A stretch of DNA of 64,000 nucleotides from Sphingobacterium sp. B16(2022) (GCF_012030425.1 NZ_JAAUVN010000003.1:806001-870000), one strand, 5' to 3'; shown: positions 27,613-36,818, counted from the stretch's first letter. A program made the numbers and translations. Notes: generated by a model from the letters alone, not told the origin.

Positions 27613-27642
27613 ACTATTGTATACAATTAAAAAATTATCACC

Positions 27643-28413
27643 TTGCAAAATAACACATTTTCAGGACTTATTATCGGTCAAAATGTAATTACTGTCGATC
27701 GAGTGGCATCCACAAATGATTATTTTAAAGAAAACTTGTCAAAATTCAAGCCACAGGACGAAGGTTCTGCCATTTTAGCAGTAGAACAATTCGCGGGGAA
27801 AGGTCAGAGGGGTAATATTTGGAAAAGCGAACCTGGTAAAAATATCATTACATCAATCCTCATTTACCCGCATTTTTTAAGAATAGATCAGCAATTTACC
27901 TTATCGTGCGCCATATGTCTCGGAATATTTAACTGGTTAAAAACAAAAACCAACCAAAAAGTGCAAATCAAATGGCCAAACGATATTTATGTTAATGACC
28001 AAAAAATAGTAGGTGTACTAATTGAGAACACGATAAAAGGAAATAAAATCGCAACAAGTATTATTGGGATCGGTATTAATATAAATCAGACGTCATTTGG
28101 CGATACCCAACATATTACCTCACTAAAATCGATCACCAAACAAGAAAAACCCTATCACATACGATCGCTAGCGACAGAACTTTATCAATTTTTAGATATA
28201 GAGTACAAACGGTTAAAAAACCAGGATCAAGATCAACAACTATTAGCATTCAATCAAAATCTTTTTAGAAGAAATGAGATGAAAAGATATATAGTCAATA
28301 AAACAAAAATTGAAGGGAAAATAATACAAGTACTTTCAAATGGCCTATTACAGATTCAAATCGCAAATGATATAAAAGAGTTCAATCTCCAAGAGATTAA
28401 ATATGTCCTTTAA
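27643..28413 (+). CDS. birA: Biotin-[acetyl-CoA-carboxylase] ligase
   Basis: A 256-aa biotin protein ligase that attaches biotin to carboxylase carrier domains. The biotinoyl-AMP loop is AGKGQRGNIW (GRGRRG-type), followed by KWPNDIYV and VGVLIENT. The short C-terminal SH3-like domain is present. There is no N-terminal helix-turn-helix, so it is a pure enzyme, not a repressor. The start is a TTG at 27643: the next Met is far downstream, and VDRVASTNDYF must be included. Divergent from rsfS. Confidence 0.92.
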   Translation: MQNNTFSGLIIGQNVITVDRVASTNDYFKENLSKFKPQDEGSAILAVEQFAGKGQRGNIWKSEPGKNIITSILIYPHFLRIDQQFTLSCAICLGIFNWLKTKTNQKVQIKWPNDIYVNDQKIVGVLIENTIKGNKIATSIIGIGININQTSFGDTQHITSLKSITKQEKPYHIRSLATELYQFLDIEYKRLKNQDQDQQLLAFNQNLFRRNEMKRYIVNKTKIEGKIIQVLSNGLLQIQIANDIKEFNLQEIKYVL

Positions 28414-28607
28414 GCAACAAAATATTTACCCTGCTCCGATAAATATATTGGACCAAAAAAGTAAATTTGCTAAAAGAAATTAAACTTTAGCTATTTCCTA
28501 AGGTCTTATAGCAAGAGCATGATTTGTATAGAAAGTTTTTAATATTAAATATGCTGATGAAACCATCAATGCCTATCGTTTACTAAAAACAATAAATATG
28601 CTAATGA

Positions 28608-28615
28608 TAGCTTTG
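28608..28615 (+). promoter_or_regulatory. Possible -7 box (TAGCTTTG) of the DsbD-alpha gene
   Basis: Matches TAnnTTTG 27 nt before the ATG at 28643; no -33 TTG, so weak. Confidence 0.35.
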
Positions 28616-28642
28616 TAACAATACAAAAAACAAATATATTCC

Positions 28643-29092
28643 ATGAAAAAATTAACATTACTAATAGCAGTACTATTTTTTGCTATTTCAGGAGCAGTAG
28701 CTCAAATCCACGATCCTGTTAAATGGACTGTTGCTTCAAAAAAATTAAATGATAAGGAAGCAGTTATCTTTATCAAAGCCACTATTCAGGACGGTTGGCA
28801 CATTTATTCTCAAAATGTCGGTGAAAATGGTCCTATACCAACCTCATTTACGTTCCCTGCATCTAAAGATTACGCGCTAAACGGTAAAACAGCTGAACCT
28901 AAAGCAGCAACAAAATACGAAGAAGTCTTTAAAATGAATGTAGGCTACTTTAAAAAAGAGGTAATTTTTCAGCAAAAAGTAAAATTAAATAAAGGAACAA
29001 CAACTGTAAAAGGAAGTGTAGAATACCAAGCTTGCGATAAAACACAATGTCTTCCACCAACAGATTATGCATTTTCTGTAGCAATCAAGTAA
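28643..29092 (+). CDS. DsbD N-terminal (alpha) domain protein, stand-alone
   Basis: A 149-aa secreted protein with a signal peptide cut after ~20 residues (ISGAVAQ). The body matches the immunoglobulin-like nDsbD domain: DGWHIYSQNVGENGPIPTS, then YQACDKTQCLPP, carrying the redox cysteine pair (spacing of four residues). It should pass electrons to periplasmic thiol proteins. In most DsbD proteins this domain is fused to the membrane part; here it is a separate gene with its own terminator just before the membrane gene. Confidence 0.85.
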   Translation: MKKLTLLIAVLFFAISGAVAQIHDPVKWTVASKKLNDKEAVIFIKATIQDGWHIYSQNVGENGPIPTSFTFPASKDYALNGKTAEPKAATKYEEVFKMNVGYFKKEVIFQQKVKLNKGTTTVKGSVEYQACDKTQCLPPTDYAFSVAIK

Positions 29093-29115
29093 AAATTAGC
29101 AACATATATTTGAAC

Positions 29116-29166
29116 AAAACGCTATTCAGCTAATTCATTATGGTTAGTTGAATAGCGTTTTCTTAT
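29116..29166 (+). terminator. Intrinsic terminator after the DsbD-alpha gene
   Basis: Arms 29116-29133 and 29144-29161 (one mismatch) with core AAAACGCTATTCA, followed by T-rich DNA. Confidence 0.82.
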
Positions 29167-29313
29167 TAGCGTGCGAATTCAAAATCACTTCATGAAATGT
29201 TAATTTTCTGCGATTTATTATAATTACCCTTGTAATGAAGTATAAACGCCTGTAAGATTGCCTTTAGAAAGTAAAATTGACTTTACAACTACTAAACAAT
29301 AAGGTGATTCTCA

Positions 29314-31050
29314 ATGTCTTTTTTTAATTTTACAAATTATCTTAGAACTCTATATATAATGGCTAAAAAGAAACTATTTTTAATCTACTTCGTTATTTTC
29401 AGTTTATTTATTCCTGTTCTTTCTTTTGCAACAGCACAAGACTCTTTACTTAGTGTGGAAGGAATCGAATTTTCAGAATCTGCTGATACAACATCCCCTG
29501 TTGAAGTGACAGAGGATTTGGTTTTCTCTGAAAGTCCTGATACCCTCAGTCAGGATACAACTAAAGCCATGACGCAAACAGCAATTGATCAAGCTCCCGA
29601 AGAAAAAAAATCACTTTGGGGTATTTTCATCGCAGGTTTAGTGGGAGGTTTTATGGCATTATTGATGCCTTGTATCTTTCCAATGTTACCGTTGACTGTC
29701 AGTTTCTTTACGAAACAATCAGGATCAAGAGCCAGTGGAATAAGTAAAGCTTTACTATATGGATTATTTATCATCATCATCTATGTTGCGTTGGGCATGA
29801 TCATTACCATTTTATTTGGTTCTGACGCACTTAATGCACTTTCTACAAATGGTATCTTTAACTTTTTATTCTTCCTATTACTAGTCGTTTTTGCAGCGTC
29901 ATTTTTTGGTGCATTTGAAATTACACTACCAAGTTCATTTGTCAATAAAATGGATGCCAAATCGGACAAAGGTGGTTTGGTTGGTCTATTCTTTATGGCA
30001 TTTAGCCTTTCTTTAGTTTCCTTTTCCTGTACAGGACCTATTATAGGTACGTTGTTGGTGGAAGCAGCATCTAAAGGCGAGCGCTTAGGGCCAGCAATCG
30101 GTATGCTTGGTTTTTCTATTTCTTTAGCAATTCCTTTTGCATTATTCGCAATGTTCCCTTCATTATTAAAATCCCTTCCAAAATCAGGAGGCTGGTTAAA
30201 TAGTGTAAAAGTAGTCCTAGGATTTCTGGAGTTAGCCTTAGCATTAAAATTCCTATCAAATGTTGATCTTGCCTACCATTGGAATTGGTTTGATCGTGAA
30301 GTATTTCTTTCCTTATGGATCGTTATTTTCGGTTTAATGGGTCTCTACCTTATTGGTAAAATTAAGTTTTCTCATGATAGTGAGCTAAAATTCTTATCCG
30401 TACCACGTACATTTTTAGCGATAACAGTCTTTGCTTTTGTGATGTACATGATACCAGGACTATGGGGGGCTCCTTTGAAATCCATATCCGCATTTTTACC
30501 ACCATCAGCAACTCAGGATTTTGATTTATCTGCTGGAATAGCAAGTGCACCGGTATACTCGGATGGCAAAGTAAAAAAATATGCAGAGATATTCCACGAA
30601 CGTGGTACTCCAAAAGGATTTGATCCTTACTATGACTACGACCAAGCCTTAGAAACTGCTAAAGAATTGAACAAGCCTGTTCTAATCGATTTTACAGGCT
30701 GGAACTGTGTAAACTGCCGTAAAATGGAAGCAAACGTATGGACAGATCCTAACGTAGCCAAATTATTGAAAGAAGGTTTCGTAATGGCTGAACTTTTTGT
30801 CGATGACCGTACGGAGTTACCTGAAGAAGAGCAGATTATTTCAACTTATTCAAAAAAGAAAATCAAGAATATTGGAAACAAAAATTCAGATTTTCAAGCG
30901 TCGAAATTTAACAGTAATTCACAGCCTCTTTATGTGATTGTCGATACGCAAGGAAACGTGTTGGTTCCACCTTCAGGAGCAAATTACGATCCTATTGCCT
31001 ATGCGCAATACTTACAAAGTGGAATTGACGCCTTCAATGCTAAAAAGTAA
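29314..31050 (+). CDS. dsbD: DsbD-type thiol:disulfide interchange protein (membrane and thioredoxin parts)
   Basis: Up to 578 aa. After a signal segment and an acidic linker (~45-95) comes an eight-helix CcdA/DsbD transmembrane core with the two redox cysteines C120 (LMPCIFPMLP) and the one in SFSCTGPIIG. The periplasmic thioredoxin-like domain has the active site WNCVNCRKME (C465, C468). It carries reducing power from cytoplasmic thioredoxin outward. The start is unsure: ATG 29314 has AAGGTGA 8 nt upstream, but ATG 29359 (MAKKKLFLIYF) gives a classical signal peptide. The DsbD-alpha partner gene lies just upstream. Confidence 0.88.
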   Translation: MSFFNFTNYLRTLYIMAKKKLFLIYFVIFSLFIPVLSFATAQDSLLSVEGIEFSESADTTSPVEVTEDLVFSESPDTLSQDTTKAMTQTAIDQAPEEKKSLWGIFIAGLVGGFMALLMPCIFPMLPLTVSFFTKQSGSRASGISKALLYGLFIIIIYVALGMIITILFGSDALNALSTNGIFNFLFFLLLVVFAASFFGAFEITLPSSFVNKMDAKSDKGGLVGLFFMAFSLSLVSFSCTGPIIGTLLVEAASKGERLGPAIGMLGFSISLAIPFALFAMFPSLLKSLPKSGGWLNSVKVVLGFLELALALKFLSNVDLAYHWNWFDREVFLSLWIVIFGLMGLYLIGKIKFSHDSELKFLSVPRTFLAITVFAFVMYMIPGLWGAPLKSISAFLPPSATQDFDLSAGIASAPVYSDGKVKKYAEIFHERGTPKGFDPYYDYDQALETAKELNKPVLIDFTGWNCVNCRKMEANVWTDPNVAKLLKEGFVMAELFVDDRTELPEEEQIISTYSKKKIKNIGNKNSDFQASKFNSNSQPLYVIVDTQGNVLVPPSGANYDPIAYAQYLQSGIDAFNAKK

Positions 31051-31114
31051 CGGCTTCACGGGCCGTAGATTTTGTTGAATCGATCCCGATTCGAGCAAAG
31101 AATAAAAGCAATCG

Positions 31115-31170
31115 CAACTTATTTGGGTGATCAATTTACAAATAGATAACCCAAATAAGTTGTTTTTTTC
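31115..31170 (+). terminator. Intrinsic terminator after dsbD
   Basis: Perfect 14-bp arms (31115-31128 and 31149-31162, core CAACTTATTTGGGT) followed by a run of Ts. Confidence 0.88.
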
Positions 31171-31186
31171 ATTCAACTGGTTTATA

Positions 31187-31217
31187 TTGCAAACCGAAAT
31201 ACGATTTATTAAGTTTG
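31187..31217 (+). promoter_or_regulatory. Promoter of pfkA, leaderless
   Basis: TTG (31187-31189), 20 nt, TAAGTTTG (31210-31217). The box ends 4 nt before the ATG at 31222, so the message should start at or within a base of the start codon. Confidence 0.8.
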
Positions 31218-31221
31218 AATT

Positions 31222-32196
31222 ATGAGTAATATTAAAAATATAGCAGTATTAACTTCTGGAGGAGATGCTCCAGGAATGAATGCTGCCATTCGCGCGGTAG
31301 TTAGAGCAGGTATATATAATGGTTTAAATGTTTTTGGTGTTAAAAGAGGATATGACGGCTTGGTCAGTGGCGATATGTATGCTATGGACGTTAAATCTGT
31401 CGCTAACATCATACAACGTGGTGGCACCATTTTAAAAACAGCAAGAAGTGATGAATTCAGAACTATTGAAGGACGCCAAAAAGCTTATGAAAATGTAAAA
31501 GCGGCAGGTATCGATGCTTTAGTCGTAATTGGTGGCGATGGAACTTTTACAGGTGCATCCAAATTTCTAGAGGAATTTGATATTCCTATCATCGGTCTTC
31601 CTGGTACAATTGACAATGATCTTGCTGGGACTGACTTTACAATAGGTTATGATACGGCTATCAATACAGTTATACAGGCTGTTGATAAAATTAGAGATAC
31701 AGCAGAATCTCATGACCGTCTTTTTGTAATTGAAGTGATGGGTAGAGATTCGGGATTGATTGCGCTAAGATCGGGTATCAGTACAGGTGCTGAAGCCGTT
31801 TTAATCCCTGAATTTAATGTGGATTACGATGCCATCATGAAACGCTTAGATAAAACGCGTAAAAGCAAATCATCACGTATCATCATCGTTGCCGAAGGTG
31901 ATTCGGAAGGTGGAATGGTTGTGTCAGAAAGAATCAAAGCAAACTTTCCTAAGTATGATGTTCGATTATCGATATTAGGTCATATACAGCGCGGTGGAAG
32001 CCCGACTTGTATGGATAGAGTATTGGCCAGCAGATTAGGTGTTGCCGCTGTAGAGGCTCTACTAGAGGGTCGCAAAGGTGAAATGGTGGGTTTAGTTCAT
32101 GGCGAAATACAATTTATATCGTTCAAAAAAGCAATTAAACACATTGATTCAATCAATCAGGATTTATTAAGAATAGTTGAAATTCTATCCTTATAA
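31222..32196 (+). CDS. pfkA: ATP-dependent 6-phosphofructokinase
   Basis: A 324-aa enzyme phosphorylating fructose 6-phosphate with ATP, the committed step of glycolysis. TSGGDAPGMNAAIRAVV holds the nucleotide loop, GGDGTFTGA (104-112) the Mg-ATP site, and PGTIDNDLAGTD the catalytic base D131. MGRDSGLIAL and LGHIQRGGSP are the substrate and allosteric parts. GGDG with Gly at both key positions fits the ATP-dependent rather than pyrophosphate-dependent type. Convergent with pgi across a shared terminator. Confidence 0.97.
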   Translation: MSNIKNIAVLTSGGDAPGMNAAIRAVVRAGIYNGLNVFGVKRGYDGLVSGDMYAMDVKSVANIIQRGGTILKTARSDEFRTIEGRQKAYENVKAAGIDALVVIGGDGTFTGASKFLEEFDIPIIGLPGTIDNDLAGTDFTIGYDTAINTVIQAVDKIRDTAESHDRLFVIEVMGRDSGLIALRSGISTGAEAVLIPEFNVDYDAIMKRLDKTRKSKSSRIIIVAEGDSEGGMVVSERIKANFPKYDVRLSILGHIQRGGSPTCMDRVLASRLGVAAVEALLEGRKGEMVGLVHGEIQFISFKKAIKHIDSINQDLLRIVEILSL

Positions 32197-32208
32197 AAAA
32201 TAACAACA

Positions 32209-32248
32209 TAAAAAAACCGGGATTAAAACATTAACCCCGGTTTTTTTA
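32209..32248. terminator. Bidirectional terminator between pfkA and pgi
   Basis: Eleven-bp stem (32211-32221 with 32236-32246) of AAAAAACCGGG type; T run on either strand. Confidence 0.88.
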
Positions 32249-32260
32249 TTTCCTTAACAC

Positions 32261-33910
32261 TTATAAACGCCAAGCTTTATATTGATTTATCAAACCATTT
32301 GTCGACGAATCATGCGTCGTAATGATATCTTCTGACTCTAATTCTGGTAAAATTTGACCCGCAAGCTGCTTCCCTAATTCTACCCCCCATTGATCAAAAC
32401 TGAAGACATTCCAGATAATGCCCTGTACAAATATTTTATGCTCATAAAGTGCAACCAAAGTACCCAAAGAACGTGGTGTTACTTTTTTAAGCAAAATAGA
32501 GTTACTCGGTCTATTTCCTTCAAACACCTTAAATGCTTTCAGCTTTTCAATTTCTTCTTCCGATTTACCCGCTGCCTTTAGTTCAGCAACAACAACTTCC
32601 TCAGATTTTCCATTCATCAATGCTTCTGTTTGCGCAAAAAAATTAGAAAGTAACATCTGATGATGCTTGCCTATAGGGTTTAAGCTAATGGCAGGTGCAA
32701 TAAAATCACAAGGGATTAATTTAGTTCCTTGATGTATCAGTTGATAAAAAGCGTGCTGTCCATTTGTACCAGGCTCACCCCAGATAATTGGACCTGTTTG
32801 ATAATCCACAGCTTTACCGTTACGATCCACACACTTACCATTACTCTCCATATCTCCCTGTTGGAAATACGCCGCGAAACGATGTAAATATTGATCATAT
32901 GGTAAGATCGCGTGACTTTCTGCTTCAAAAAAGTTATTATACCAAATACCCAACAAAGCTAGAGTAACCGGAATATTCTCTTCAAAAGCTGCTGTTCTAA
33001 AATGCTCATCGGCCTCAAATGCGCCCGTTAATAATTCTTTGAAATGATCAAAACCAACAGCTAAGCTGATCGATAAACCGATCGCAGACCATAGGGAGTA
33101 ACGTCCACCAACCCAATCCCAGAATTGAAACATATTTTTAGTGTCGATACCAAATGCGGCAACAGCAGCGGTATTCGTGCTCAAAGCAGCAAAATGCTTC
33201 GCAACATCGGTCTGTTGTGCTCCACTTGTCAAGAACCAATCTCGAGCAGTATTCGCATTTGCCATCGTTTCCTGTGTTGTAAAAGTTTTTGATGCAATCA
33301 GGAATAAGGTTGTCTCTGGATCAAGGTTTTTAATAGCCTCGGCAATATGTGTTCCATCCACATTAGATACAAAATGCATATTTAAATGTGTGCGATAAGC
33401 CTTTAAAGCCTCCGTCACCATTACTGGACCTAAATCAGATCCTCCGATACCAACATTCACCACATCGGTAATGGTTTTTCCAGTATAGCCTTTCCATTCA
33501 CCAGATAGAATGCGGTTTGTGAATGACTCCATCTGTGCCAAAACAGCATTTACATCTTTCATGACGTCTTGACCATCAACAAATATTGCTTTTCCAGATT
33601 GATTGCGCAAAGCCGTATGCAATACCTGACGGCCTTCTGTTTCATTGATTTTCTCACCCTGAAACATTGCTTCTATGGCTTCGCTTAATTGGCACTCTTT
33701 TGCCAACTGGCGTAACAAAGCTAACGTCTCATCGTTCACTCTATTTTTTGAATAATCTAAGAGCAAATCATTAAATTCAATACTATATTTCTCAAATCTA
33801 AAATCATCTGCAGCAAATAAATCTTTCAAGCTATGCTCGTTTATACTAATATAATGATCGGCTAAATAGCGGTAAGCCGCTGTCTGAGTAAAATCTATTT
33901 TTGGTAACAT
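32261..33910 (-). CDS. pgi: Glucose-6-phosphate isomerase
   Basis: A 549-aa enzyme interconverting glucose 6-phosphate and fructose 6-phosphate. The sugar-phosphate loop is [13 protein letters not shown], and the two family signatures are [13 protein letters not shown] and [27 protein letters not shown] ends the active site. Length fits the large bacterial type. It lies convergent to pfkA, the next step of glycolysis, and has a promoter with the 18-bp core shared with the TetR gene. Confidence 0.98.
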   Translation of the reverse strand: MLPKIDFTQTAAYRYLADHYISINEHSLKDLFAADDFRFEKYSIEFNDLLLDYSKNRVNDETLALLRQLAKECQLSEAIEAMFQGEKINETEGRQVLHTALRNQSGKAIFVDGQDVMKDVNAVLAQMESFTNRILSGEWKGYTGKTITDVVNVGIGGSDLGPVMVTEALKAYRTHLNMHFVSNVDGTHIAEAIKNLDPETTLFLIASKTFTTQETMANANTARDWFLTSGAQQTDVAKHFAALSTNTAAVAAFGIDTKNMFQFWDWVGGRYSLWSAIGLSISLAVGFDHFKELLTGAFEADEHFRTAAFEENIPVTLALLGIWYNNFFEAESHAILPYDQYLHRFAAYFQQGDMESNGKCVDRNGKAVDYQTGPIIWGEPGTNGQHAFYQLIHQGTKLIPCDFIAPAISLNPIGKHHQMLLSNFFAQTEALMNGKSEEVVVAELKAAGKSEEEIEKLKAFKVFEGNRPSNSILLKKVTPRSLGTLVALYEHKIFVQGIIWNVFSFDQWGVELGKQLAGQILPELESEDIITTHDSSTNGLINQYKAWRL

Positions 33911-33926
33911 ATTTTTCTATTTTAAT

Positions 33927-33956
33927 CAAACTTAGATAAATTTGTTTTATTTACAA
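33927..33956 (-). promoter_or_regulatory. Promoter of pgi
   Basis: Minus strand TTG (33954-33956), 19 nt, TAAGTTTG (33927-33934). Leader ~12 nt. Confidence 0.78.
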
Positions 33957-34072
33957 TGTTAATTGTACCATATCTATAAACAAAGTTATCGATTTCTCCT
34001 CTTCCATTAAAAACTGTACTATTGAGGAAATATAAAAATTTATCCCGATCACTGAAGTTCATATCGCAGCTT

Positions 34073-34105
34073 TTTGGGCATTTCCTATAGAAAGCCGTAT
34101 CTTTG
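34073..34105 (+). promoter_or_regulatory. Promoter of prfB, near-leaderless
   Basis: TTTG (34073-34076), 21 nt, TATCTTTG (34098-34105). The ATG follows 5 nt later at 34111. Confidence 0.65.
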
Positions 34106-34110
34106 TTATT

Positions 34111-35194
34111 ATGACCAAAGAACAAATTCAAGATTTGAGGGATCGTGTAACTTCCCTGAGGAGGCATCTTTGACATCGATGTCAAAAAAGAACTGCTAGA
34201 AAAAGACCAAGAAATTACCTTACAACCTAATTTTTGGGACGATTCAAAAGCTGCAGAAAAAATATTACAGTCTATCAAAGTACAGAAGGTATGGACGGAT
34301 CACTTTGATTCGGTCGCGGCAGCTGTCGATGATACGGGTGTATTATATGAATTCTATCAAGCCGGCGACGCTACGGAAGCGGAGCTCAATGAACAGTATC
34401 ATATTGCTTTAGAAGCGGTGGAAGAATTAGAATTCAAGAACATGCTAAGCGCCGAAGAAGATCAGCTGGACGCCATTCTGCAGATTACTGCTGGAGCCGG
34501 CGGAACAGAAAGTTGTGACTGGGCGGCCATGTTGATGCGTATGTATATCATGTGGGGTGAGAAAAATGGTTATAAAGTAACTGAACAGGATTCGCAAGAG
34601 GGAGAAGTTGCAGGAATAAAAACTGTCACGCTCCAAATTTCCGGAGATTTTGCATATGGTTATCTAAAGGGTGAAAATGGTGTCCACCGTTTAGTTCGTA
34701 TTTCACCCTTTGATTCAAACGGCAAGCGTCATACTTCATTTGCCTCTGTATACGTCTATCCATTAATTGATAACAACATTGAAATCGAGGTCAAAGATTC
34801 TGAAATTGAGTGGGATACTTTCCGTGCAGGTGGTGCTGGAGGTCAAAACGTAAATAAAGTAGAAACTGCAGTACGATTACACCATAAGCCAACTGGTATT
34901 ATCATTAAAAATCAGGAATCTAGATCACAATTACAAAATAAAGAAAATGCCTTTCGACTCTTGAAATCACAACTGTATGAAATCGAAATGCGGAAACGCC
35001 AAGAGGCAACCGACGCAATCGAGGGTAATAAAAAGAAAATCGAGTGGGGATCTCAAATAAGAAACTATGTATTACACCCCTATAAATTAATTAAAGATTT
35101 AAGAACCAATTACGAAACCTCTAATACACAATCTGTGCTAGACGGTGACTTGGACGAATTCTTAAAAGCCTATTTAATGGAATTTGGAGGTTAA
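34111..35194 (+). CDS. prfB: Peptide chain release factor 2 with programmed +1 frameshift
   Basis: RF2 recognises UGA and UAA stop codons. The gene is read in two frames: ATG at 34111 gives 20 codons ending RRHL, then an in-frame TGA at 34171-34173. The classical slippery site CTT TGA C is present, with AGGAGG 3 nt before CTT to promote the +1 shift. Reading resumes at GAC (34172) and continues to 35194, giving 360 aa. SPF (198-200) reads the stop codon; GGQ (243-245, in [12 protein letters not shown]) catalyses peptide release. Low RF2 makes the ribosome shift, so the gene regulates itself. A naive call begins at 34418 and misses the front. Confidence 0.97.
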
Positions 35195-35208
35195 GCAGAT
35201 TTCAAACG

Positions 35209-35244
35209 AAAAGAGCAAAGATTTTAAAATCTTTGCTCTTTTTT
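35209..35244. terminator. Bidirectional terminator between prfB and dcd
   Basis: Stem with core AGAGCAAAGATTTT/AAAATCTTTGCTCT and T runs on both sides. Confidence 0.9.
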
Positions 35245-35247
35245 ATT

Positions 35248-35784
35248 TTAAAATGAGTTTTTCCACATCATAGACTCCACAGGCTTGGTCGTCTTGATAT
35301 TATATTTTGCATTACCCTTTGTATTATAAAGAGTTTCCACCTCTCCTTCAACTACGAAATAAATAAGTTGTCCTATTGGCATTCCTGCATAGATGCGAAC
35401 AGGCTGTGCACATGAAATCTCCAATGTCCACGTATTACAAAATCCAACATCACCCTTTCCAGCAGTAGCATGAATATCGATACCTAAACGACCCGTACTC
35501 GATTTTCCTTCTAAGAAGGGAACATGTTTATGCGTTTCGGTATATTCTAACGTGACCCCGAGGTATAATGTATTAGGCTCTAAAACAAATCCCTCTTCCG
35601 GAATTTCAAAATGATCAATCTCATTATGATGTTTCGCATCTAAAACACGGTTTTTATAGGTCGCCAGATGTTTACCTAAGTGAACATCGTACGAGTTTGT
35701 CCCCAAGCATTTACGATCATATGGTTCAATAACGATATTGCCATTTTCAATTTCTTCTAGTATACGTTTATCCGATAAAATCAT
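35248..35784 (-). CDS. dcd: dCTP deaminase
   Basis: A 178-aa trimeric enzyme turning dCTP into dUTP for thymidylate synthesis. The core motifs are EGKSSTGRLG (92-101, phosphate binding) and HATAGKGDVGF, then TWTLEIS with the catalytic glutamate E122. A bifunctional DCD-DUT cannot be excluded by sequence alone, but the length fits the monofunctional type. It is convergent with prfB and divergent from the phosphopantetheinyl transferase; the intergenic region upstream holds a perfect hairpin. Confidence 0.95.
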   Translation of the reverse strand: MILSDKRILEEIENGNIVIEPYDRKCLGTNSYDVHLGKHLATYKNRVLDAKHHNEIDHFEIPEEGFVLEPNTLYLGVTLEYTETHKHVPFLEGKSSTGRLGIDIHATAGKGDVGFCNTWTLEISCAQPVRIYAGMPIGQLIYFVVEGEVETLYNTKGNAKYNIKTTKPVESMMWKNSF

Positions 35785-35892
35785 GATTATTCAATATTTA
35801 TATAGGTTAAAGTTGACTCTCAATCGTTTAGAAAAGTGAACAGCAACCATTTTTTTCAAAAATACGGTAATCGTTGATATTTTACAGCATTT

Positions 35893-35919
35893 CCTAATAT
35901 TTCTTCTGGAAATATTAGG
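35893..35919. repeat. Perfect 11-bp inverted repeat in the dcd/PPTase divergent region
   Basis: CCTAATATTTC (35893-35903) and GAAATATTAGG (35909-35919), loop TTCTG. On the plus strand TATTAATTTTT follows, terminator-like, but no gene precedes it. Confidence 0.75.
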
Positions 35920-36030
35920 TATTAATTTTTATCATGCTTCATCAGGTCCTAGTAAGTTCATATCAAAAAATAAAGCTGAAAAACCGCTTATTTACAGACG
36001 AAGCTCCTTTTAAATGAAAACAAATTTAAC

Positions 36031-36038
36031 TAAGTTTG
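36031..36038 (+). promoter_or_regulatory. -7 box (TAAGTTTG) of the PPTase gene, leaderless
   Basis: Ends 3 nt before the ATG at 36042. The -33 position reads TTT instead of TTG. It excludes the in-frame TTG at 36036, which lies inside the box. Confidence 0.6.
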
Positions 36039-36041
36039 ATT

Positions 36042-36683
36042 ATGAGCTTAGTATATCTACGAGAATTGGATCAGCATACCAAATTTGCAATTTGGCGTAT
36101 TGAAGAAGATGAACAAACATTGTCTAATCAACTGCAATTAGACGCATTAGAAGAACAGAAACTCATCAGCCTATCCAATGGCAAACGTCGTTTACATTGG
36201 CTCGCCACACGCGTCCTTTTACGCACGTTATTAAACACGACTGCTTATATTGATTGTCCTTCTGATGCAAATGGAAAACCATACCTAGCTAATTTTCCGC
36301 AAAAAATATCACTCACTCATTCTTTTGATTATGCGGGAGCGATCATCAGTTCGGTGGGCGAGGTAGGTATTGATATGGAGCTTATCAAATCTAAAGTGGA
36401 GCGCATTGTACATAAATTCTTAAAAGAAGAAGAACTGGACTTTATCACCTCGGGCGAAAACCGTATAGCGCAGCTCTATGCTTGTTGGAGTGCTAAAGAG
36501 GCTGTGTATAAATTGCAGGGTAATAGTGGCGTCTCCTTTCTACATAATATGACCATTGCTCCTTTTCAATATCAGGATGAAGGAATTTTGAAATTACATT
36601 TAAAAAGTGAATATCACGATTGTCACTTCGATGTTCATTATGAGAAGTTCAATGCGTATTTACTAGCTTATGTGGTCGAATAA
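36042..36683 (+). CDS. 4'-phosphopantetheinyl transferase (Sfp-like)
   Basis: A 213-aa enzyme that attaches the phosphopantetheine arm of CoA to carrier proteins. The catalytic set is intact: VGIDMEL with D111 and E113, and WSAKEAVYK with E153 and K157. The size and pseudo-dimeric layout fit the Sfp/Gsp group rather than AcpS. No carrier-protein gene lies nearby, so its target (acyl carrier protein or a secondary-metabolite synthase) is open. The ATG at 36042 is chosen over the upstream TTG because of the promoter. Confidence 0.92.
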   Translation: MSLVYLRELDQHTKFAIWRIEEDEQTLSNQLQLDALEEQKLISLSNGKRRLHWLATRVLLRTLLNTTAYIDCPSDANGKPYLANFPQKISLTHSFDYAGAIISSVGEVGIDMELIKSKVERIVHKFLKEEELDFITSGENRIAQLYACWSAKEAVYKLQGNSGVSFLHNMTIAPFQYQDEGILKLHLKSEYHDCHFDVHYEKFNAYLLAYVVE

Positions 36684-36768
36684 GCTTGATTTACCCTCAA
36701 ATAAAGACCTTGTAAAAAAATAATTTTATTCAAATTCAAAGAGTTACGTAAAAGAGAGTACATTTATT

Positions 36769-36798
36769 TTGCAAGAGTAAAAAATGCGCTTATCTTTG
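36769..36798 (+). promoter_or_regulatory. Promoter of tRNA-Glu
   Basis: TTG (36769-36771), 19 nt, TATCTTTG (36791-36798), 20 nt before the mature tRNA. Confidence 0.75.
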
Positions 36799-36818
36799 CA
36801 TCACATTAATAAACAAAT

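Noticed and set aside
33922-34278. 118-aa minus-strand frame at the front of prfB
   Set aside because: Antisense to the first 55 codons of prfB and to the pgi promoter; no family resemblance.
34418-35194. prfB as a 258-aa gene starting at 34418
   Set aside because: The true gene starts at 34111 and passes the in-frame TGA at 34171 by the programmed +1 frameshift.
36036-36041. TTG start for the PPTase gene
   Set aside because: The TTG is part of the -7 promoter box TAAGTTTG, so it would not be in the mRNA.
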